Assembly (NCBI GenBank): GCA_036960175.1
Contig: JBALWH010000016.1
Span: 1 to 64,000, forward strand
Direction of reading: 5' to 3'
DNA from: Motiliproteus sp036960175
GTDB taxonomy: Bacteria; Pseudomonadota; Gammaproteobacteria; Pseudomonadales; Balneatricaceae
DNA: 64,000 nucleotides
In this document: piece by piece, positions 59,685-64,000 of the stretch
Layout of the letters: every line of letters starts with the position of its first letter
Position numbering within the stretch: the stretch's first letter is position 1
Position numbers and translations under genes: made by a program
Notes under the pieces: generated by a model
What the model was told of the DNA's origin: nothing
Seen by the model: the letters and a program-made list of their open reading frames with translations, nothing else
Databases searched by the model: none

Positions 59685-60320
59685 CTAATCGCTGGTCTTA
59701 TCTTTGTATTCACACAGGTCTTCAATCAGGCAGGCACCACAGCGGGGCTTTCTGGCGATGCAGATATAGCGGCCTAAGAGGATCAGCCAGTGGTGGGCAT
59801 CCAGCAAGAATTCCTTGGGGATGAATTTGACCAGTTTTTTTTCGACTTCCAGTACGTTCTTACCGGGAGCGATGTTAGTGCGGTTAGATACTCTGAATAT
59901 GTGTGTGTCTACGGCCATGGTGGGATGGCGAAAGGCGGTGTTGAGTACCACGTTGGCGGTCTTGCGGCCGACACCCGGCAGAGCTTCTAGAGCTTCTCTA
60001 TCATCAGGTACTTGGGAATTATGTTGCTCGATCAGCTGGCGGCAGGTCTTGATGACGTTTTCGGCTTTGGCGTTAAAAAGGCCGATGGTCTTGATGTAGG
60101 TTTTTAGTCCGTCAACGCCCAGCGCCAGTATGGTTTCTGGGGTATTGGCAACAGGGTACAGTTTGTCGGTGGCCTTGTTGACCCCCACATCGGTGGCTTG
60201 GGCAGAGAGGATAACGGCGATGAGTAATTCGAAGGTTGAGCTGTAATTGAGTTCGGTGGTGGGGCTGGGGTTGTCGTCCCGCAGGCGGGCAAAGATCTGT
60301 TGGCGCTTGTCTTTGTTCAT
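59685..60320 (-). CDS. nth: Endonuclease III
   Basis: Nth is a DNA glycosylase/AP lyase that removes oxidised pyrimidines. The 211 residues show the HhH motif LPGVGRKTANVVLNTAF with the catalytic lysine, the catalytic aspartate in VDTHIFRVSNR, and the 4Fe-4S motif at the C-terminus, C-x6-C-x2-C-x5-C (CIARKPRCGACLIEDLC). It follows rsxE by 20 bp, the usual rsx-nth arrangement in gammaproteobacteria. A relic of its 3' end lies at 58548-58615. Confidence 0.97.
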   Translation of the reverse strand: MNKDKRQQIFARLRDDNPSPTTELNYSSTFELLIAVILSAQATDVGVNKATDKLYPVANTPETILALGVDGLKTYIKTIGLFNAKAENVIKTCRQLIEQHNSQVPDDREALEALPGVGRKTANVVLNTAFRHPTMAVDTHIFRVSNRTNIAPGKNVLEVEKKLVKFIPKEFLLDAHHWLILLGRYICIARKPRCGACLIEDLCEYKDKTSD

Positions 60321-60340
60321 GCTGACAACCCTGGTTGGGA

Positions 60341-61045
60341 TTAACCGGTGACTCTGACCCGTTTGGAAGCCATGTCAGTGGCGACGGGGGCCTTCTTAGC
60401 TTTTTCCTTAACGCGCTTGTCGATTATGTTTTTGACCGCGATGATCAGACCCATGCCGACAAAAGCTCCGGGCGGTAAGATCGCAAACAGGAAGCCCTGG
60501 TAGTCACCGATCAGGGTAAGCTTCCACGCCTCGGCGGCAGGGCCGAAGAGTAACTGCATATCGGAGAATAGAGTGCCTTGCCCCAGTATTTCTCGGATGG
60601 CTCCCAATAATATCAGTACCGCAGAAAAGCCTACGCCCATCATTAAGCCGTCCAGCGCTGCCGGTGCCACCGGGTTCTTGCGGGCAAAAGCATCGGCGCG
60701 ACCGAGGATGGCGCAGTTTGTGACGATCAGCGGGATAAAAATACCGAGGATTTGGTAGAGCTCATAGGTCATGGCCTGCATCAGCAATTCAACACAGGTG
60801 ACCAGCGAGGCGATGATCATCACAAAAGCGGGCAGGCGTACCGTGGAGGGGACGTAATTACGGATCAGCGAGACACAGACGTTTGAGCTGATTAAAACCA
60901 CCGTGGTGGCCAAACCTAGCCCCAGAGCATTAACCACCGACCCGGTAACCGCCAATAACGGACATAAACCCAGCAGCTGCACCAGTGCCGGGTTGTTGTT
61001 CCAGAGGCCGTCGAGGGCAATTTGTCGATAATCGCTATTGGCCAT
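60341..61045 (-). CDS. rsxE: Electron transport complex subunit E (RsxE/RnfE)
   Basis: RsxE is a membrane subunit of the Rsx/Rnf complex, which couples electron flow to ion transport and keeps SoxR reduced. The 234 residues are mostly membrane helices, with GLCPLLAVTGSVVNALGLGL, RNYVPSTVRLPAFVMIIAS, ILGRADAFARKNPV and LPPGAFVGMGLIIAVKN. It overlaps rsxG by 11 bp. Confidence 0.96.
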   Translation of the reverse strand: MANSDYRQIALDGLWNNNPALVQLLGLCPLLAVTGSVVNALGLGLATTVVLISSNVCVSLIRNYVPSTVRLPAFVMIIASLVTCVELLMQAMTYELYQILGIFIPLIVTNCAILGRADAFARKNPVAPAALDGLMMGVGFSAVLILLGAIREILGQGTLFSDMQLLFGPAAEAWKLTLIGDYQGFLFAILPPGAFVGMGLIIAVKNIIDKRVKEKAKKAPVATDMASKRVRVTG

Positions 61046-61700
61046 TGTTAGATACCTCTGGTGGCGGTGCTGCGGCGTTGGCAGGTTTGCTCAACAACAG
61101 TTGTGCTTTGTGCTTTTCAAATAATAGCAGGGCGCGTTTACTGGCATTCACCACCGCTCGGGGAGTGATGGTGGCACCGGTAAATTGATCGAAACGCCCC
61201 CCGTCTTTTTTAACGGCCCAGCTGTTATCCTCAGCGCTCAGGCGTTGGTTGTTAAAGCCCAGAACCCAGGAGGATTTTTTCAGGTCAACACGGTCCCCGA
61301 GTCCCGGGGTTTCCTTATGCGATAACACTCGCAGGCCAGCCATACTTCCGTCGGCCTTAATACCAACGATCATTTCAATATTACCGGTATAGCCGTCTGG
61401 GGCAATGACCGGAAAAATCACAGCGGTTACCCGGCCTTGTTGACGGGCGATATAAGCCTCAATTGAACCCTCATGGCCGATACTAGAGGCGTTTTTTATC
61501 ATGCTGGTGTCGCGCAGCAGATCGTTATCGATAGTAGATTTGGGAACAATCTCGTAGAGTGCTTTGGCTTGAGCTTGTTCCCGATTCTTGATGATCGTTT
61601 GCTTAGTCGCGGCCTGCGTCAAGGCGATAGCGCCGGCGGTAATGACGGCAAAAATCGCTAGGCCAATACTGTTTTCTCGAATAGCTGTTAACACTGGCAT
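61035..61700 (-). CDS. rsxG: Electron transport complex subunit G (RsxG/RnfG)
   Basis: RsxG has one N-terminal membrane helix (about 8-28) and a periplasmic FMN-binding domain with FMN linked to a threonine. The attachment motif is FTGATITPRAVV. Other features are VIAPDGYTGNIEMIVGI and SHKETPGLGDRVD. The 221-residue length is typical. It lies 5 bp after rsxD. Confidence 0.95.
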   Translation of the reverse strand: MPVLTAIRENSIGLAIFAVITAGAIALTQAATKQTIIKNREQAQAKALYEIVPKSTIDNDLLRDTSMIKNASSIGHEGSIEAYIARQQGRVTAVIFPVIAPDGYTGNIEMIVGIKADGSMAGLRVLSHKETPGLGDRVDLKKSSWVLGFNNQRLSAEDNSWAVKKDGGRFDQFTGATITPRAVVNASKRALLLFEKHKAQLLLSKPANAAAPPPEVSNNGQ

Positions 61701-61705
61701 GGCCG

Positions 61706-62743
61706 TTATCCCTTGATTCCGCTATTGGTTTTCTTATGCCCGTAGGCACGGGGGCGGGTGTAGTAGTCAAGGAAAGGTGCGGATAGGTTCATCAGCAGCA
61801 CCGCAAAGGCCACGGCATCGGGGTAATTTCCCCAGGTGCGAATGATATATACCAGTAAGCCAATGCAGCCGCCGAAGATCAACTTGCCTTTGTTACTGGT
61901 GGCCGCGGTGACCGGATCGGTGGCGATAAAAAAGGCAGCCAGCATGGTTGCGCCGGTGGTGAGATGAAAGAAGGGTGTTGCATAGTTGCTGGGGTCGGAA
62001 CCGTAGAATAATCCGGAAACCATAAACAGGGTTGCCAGCATGGAGACCGGAATGTGCCAGGTATAGACCTTGCGGACCAGCAGGTAGACGCCGCCTAGTA
62101 AGTAAGCGCCGCTGATGACGTACCAGGCACTAAGGCCCTGTGATAGCAATGCTGATTGCTGCCACAGTTCTTCGGCGGTGATGGCGCCTTTGTGCTTAAA
62201 GGTATCCAGCGGTGTCGCCATGGTATAAGCGTCAGGCAGAGATGTTGATTCGAAGATCACTGCCAGGGTATCCAGTAAACCGAGGGTGTCACCATCAATC
62301 AACATGGCGGGTGCAGCCCAGCGGGTCATTTGTACCGGGAAAGAGATCAACAGCAAGGCATAGCCGACCATCGCCGGGTTGAAGGGGTTGTTGCCCAGGC
62401 CGCCATAGAGATGCTTGGCGATGACGATAGCAACGAAGACGCCAACAAAGGTAACCCACCAGGGGGCGAAGGGCGGGATGGCCAGGCCTAACAGTAGTGC
62501 GGTTAATACCGCGCTGTAGTCCCTGAGGTAAAAGCCTACCGGACGTTTGCGTAGCTTGATGACTAGGGTTTCAAAGCCGATTGCCAGGGCGATGGCGCCT
62601 ATCACATTGATCAGAGGTCCCCAGCCAAAATAATAGCAAAGCGCCGCTAATCCAGGCAGTGTGGCCAGGATCACCTGTAGCATAACACTGCCGGTGCCGC
62701 CCGGTTTCAGTGTGTGTGGTGATGTGACGCGTATTAATGCCAT
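61706..62743 (-). CDS. rsxD: Electron transport complex subunit D (RsxD/RnfD)
   Basis: RsxD is a membrane subunit with covalently bound FMN. The 345 residues include RDYSAVLTALLLGLAIPPFA, KHLYGGLGNNPFNPAMVGYA and the FMN-threonine motif TTGATMLAAFFIATDPVTAA. It starts 21 bp after rsxC stops. The C-terminus ends RPRAYGHKKTN. Confidence 0.96.
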   Translation of the reverse strand: MALIRVTSPHTLKPGGTGSVMLQVILATLPGLAALCYYFGWGPLINVIGAIALAIGFETLVIKLRKRPVGFYLRDYSAVLTALLLGLAIPPFAPWWVTFVGVFVAIVIAKHLYGGLGNNPFNPAMVGYALLLISFPVQMTRWAAPAMLIDGDTLGLLDTLAVIFESTSLPDAYTMATPLDTFKHKGAITAEELWQQSALLSQGLSAWYVISGAYLLGGVYLLVRKVYTWHIPVSMLATLFMVSGLFYGSDPSNYATPFFHLTTGATMLAAFFIATDPVTAATSNKGKLIFGGCIGLLVYIIRTWGNYPDAVAFAVLLMNLSAPFLDYYTRPRAYGHKKTNSGIKG

Positions 62744-62764
62744 CGGTTAATGTCCTGTTAAATC

Positions 62765-64000
62765 TCAGACTTGCGTTGCTTGCTGGGCCTGTTCCAGGTC
62801 TTTATCGGCCTGGGCTGCCTTGTCTCGTAGACCGTTTAGGGCCTTTTCCAATGGTGCTGCTGCCGGCGATCCTTTTTCTTGGGCATCTGCGAGCGCCTTT
62901 TCGGTTTTCTTCAGTTTGGTTCTGGCCACTGCGGCGGCTGTTTTCAGGGCTTTCAAATCTGGACCTGCGGGTTCATCAGACGCTGTATTCTGCTCCGCTT
63001 CGGCATAGGCTTGTTCTGTTTGTTCCTTCTTCGCCTGCAATTCGCTGACGGCTTGCTTGAGACTATCGAGGTCTTCGTTGCCTTCAGCTTCTGCTGCCGT
63101 TAAGGCTTTTTCCGCTTTTTTCAATTTGGTGCGAGCAATGGCGGCCACGCTTTTAAGGGCCTTTACATCCACTACCGCAGCAGTCTGACTTTCGCTTTGC
63201 GCTGCTGGTTGCTGTTTTTCAACGGTCTCATAGGCTTGCTGGGCCTCTGCTGCTTTACTGCGTAACAGTTCCAGCGAGCTTCTTAATTTATCTGCACTAG
63301 GGGCGCTTTTGGCTTCAGCATCGGCTAAGGCTTTCTCGGTCTTGGTGACTTTAGTGCGGGCAACCGCTGCAGCAACTTTCAGCTCCTTAAGGTCGGGAGC
63401 TGCAGCAGGTGCGGCATTCTCAGCGGCTTCGAAAGCCTGCTGGGTGTCGCTTACTTTTTGTCTGGCTGCCTCTGTTTCCTGGCGCAATTGCTCCAGATTG
63501 TCGGTGCCATCCTGTTCCGCCTGCTGCTGTGCTTTTTCTGCTTTCTTCAATTTGGTGCGGGCTACCGCTGCCAGAGTCTTCAGCTGTTTGATCTGAGCTA
63601 GTGGATCTGTTTCAGCCGTGCTTGCTTTGGTAGCCGTAGTAGCCGCGTTGGCAGTACTAATCGCAGCATCTTTTTTCTCGTTCTGTGCTTTAGCTGCGGC
63701 TGCGGCTCTGGCTTTGCGACGATCTTGTTTTTCTTGTTCGGCAGCTTCCAGGCGCTGCTGACGGGCTTCGAAGCGAATGCGCGCTTGTTCTGCTTTGCGT
63801 TGGGCTTGTTGCTCCTGGCGTACTTCTGACTTGGCGTAACGGTAATACTGTACCAGAGGGATATTACTAGGACAGACGAAGGAACAGGCACCACATTCGA
63901 TGCAGTCCATCAAATTGTAGCTAAGAGCCTTATCAAATTCTTTGCCTTTGGCAAACCAGTGCAGTTGTTGTGGTAGCAGTTCCGCCGGGCATACCTGTTC
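62765..64000 (-). CDS. rsxC: Electron transport complex subunit C (RsxC/RnfC), 3' part
   Basis: The gene continues past the right edge; 411 C-terminal residues are visible. They begin in the ferredoxin-like region, with the end of one 4Fe-4S motif (QVCPAEL) and all of the second (CIECGACSFVCPSN). Then comes a long alanine/lysine/glutamate-rich coiled-coil extension with four related units built on LK-x-x-AAVARTKLKKAEKA, spaced about 66-75 residues. RnfC carries NADH- and flavin-binding parts upstream, outside the window. Long charged RnfC tails are common in gammaproteobacteria, though this four-unit repeat is distinct. Confidence 0.93.
   Translation of the reverse strand, partial: EQVCPAELLPQQLHWFAKGKEFDKALSYNLMDCIECGACSFVCPSNIPLVQYYRYAKSEVRQEQQAQRKAEQARIRFEARQQRLEAAEQEKQDRRKARAAAAAKAQNEKKDAAISTANAATTATKASTAETDPLAQIKQLKTLAAVARTKLKKAEKAQQQAEQDGTDNLEQLRQETEAARQKVSDTQQAFEAAENAAPAAAPDLKELKVAAAVARTKVTKTEKALADAEAKSAPSADKLRSSLELLRSKAAEAQQAYETVEKQQPAAQSESQTAAVVDVKALKSVAAIARTKLKKAEKALTAAEAEGNEDLDSLKQAVSELQAKKEQTEQAYAEAEQNTASDEPAGPDLKALKTAAAVARTKLKKTEKALADAQEKGSPAAAPLEKALNGLRDKAAQADKDLEQAQQATQV

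Noticed and set aside
62765..63600. Repeated units in rsxC considered as a CRISPR or satellite array
   Set aside because: The repeats are imperfect at DNA level, have no uniform short spacers and encode an in-frame coiled coil.

Overview
This window comes from a Gram-negative, respiring gammaproteobacterium, probably marine. The evidence is a 13-gene complex I operon with fused nuoCD, an rsx/rnf-nth cluster, pntAB, kdsA, type-III topoisomerase, TAXI-TRAP transport, LytS-type GGDEF/EAL signalling and PEP-CTERM surface proteins. Most of the window looks like ordinary chromosome. The accessory-looking parts are the IS3-family scar at the left edge, the stretch at about 56.3-57.5 kb with no convincing gene, and the PEP-CTERM insert beside nth.

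Layout. 0-0.65 kb: a terminator, an IS3 transposase remnant and a minus-strand terminator. 0.65-8.2 kb (minus strand): ankyrin protein, membrane-anchored TAXI binding protein, mdh, a pseudokinase fused to an FGE-sulfatase domain, kdsA and a degenerate PilZ protein. A HugZ-like gene and tRNA-Tyr follow. 9.3-24.2 kb: nuoABCDEFGHIJKLMN on the minus strand. 24.5-30.6 kb: CBS protein, PHB-depolymerase-like esterase, GGDEF/EAL protein, Sel1 protein, CigR-like protein and a periplasmic binding protein.

30.9-44.6 kb is the most coherent accessory system. It holds a YdiJ-type D-2-hydroxyglutarate dehydrogenase, a divergent LysR regulator, a DctB/DctD-like sigma54 two-component system, a TAXI binding protein with its fused TRAP permease, an LhgO-type L-2-hydroxyglutarate oxidase and an atypical SDR. 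A near-perfect sigma54 promoter (TGGCAC-N5-TTGC) precedes the transporter, and palindromes of the form GCAA-N4-TTGC lie upstream of it. I infer a regulated module that imports 2-hydroxyglutarate (or a close relative) and oxidises both enantiomers to 2-oxoglutarate.

44.7-52.9 kb: LuxR-type regulator with its own sigma54-like promoter, PEP-CTERM protein, EF-hand-like protein, CBS protein, tri-heme cytochrome c, small anchored protein and topB. 53.2-56.2 kb: pntAB. 57.5-64 kb: a DUF2167 protein, a second PEP-CTERM gene whose best start codon is out of frame across a C7 run, nth, then rsxE, rsxG, rsxD and the 3' part of rsxC. That PEP-CTERM gene sits between two copies of the nth 3' end, one intact and one a 68-bp relic, which suggests it arrived by an insertion or duplication event.
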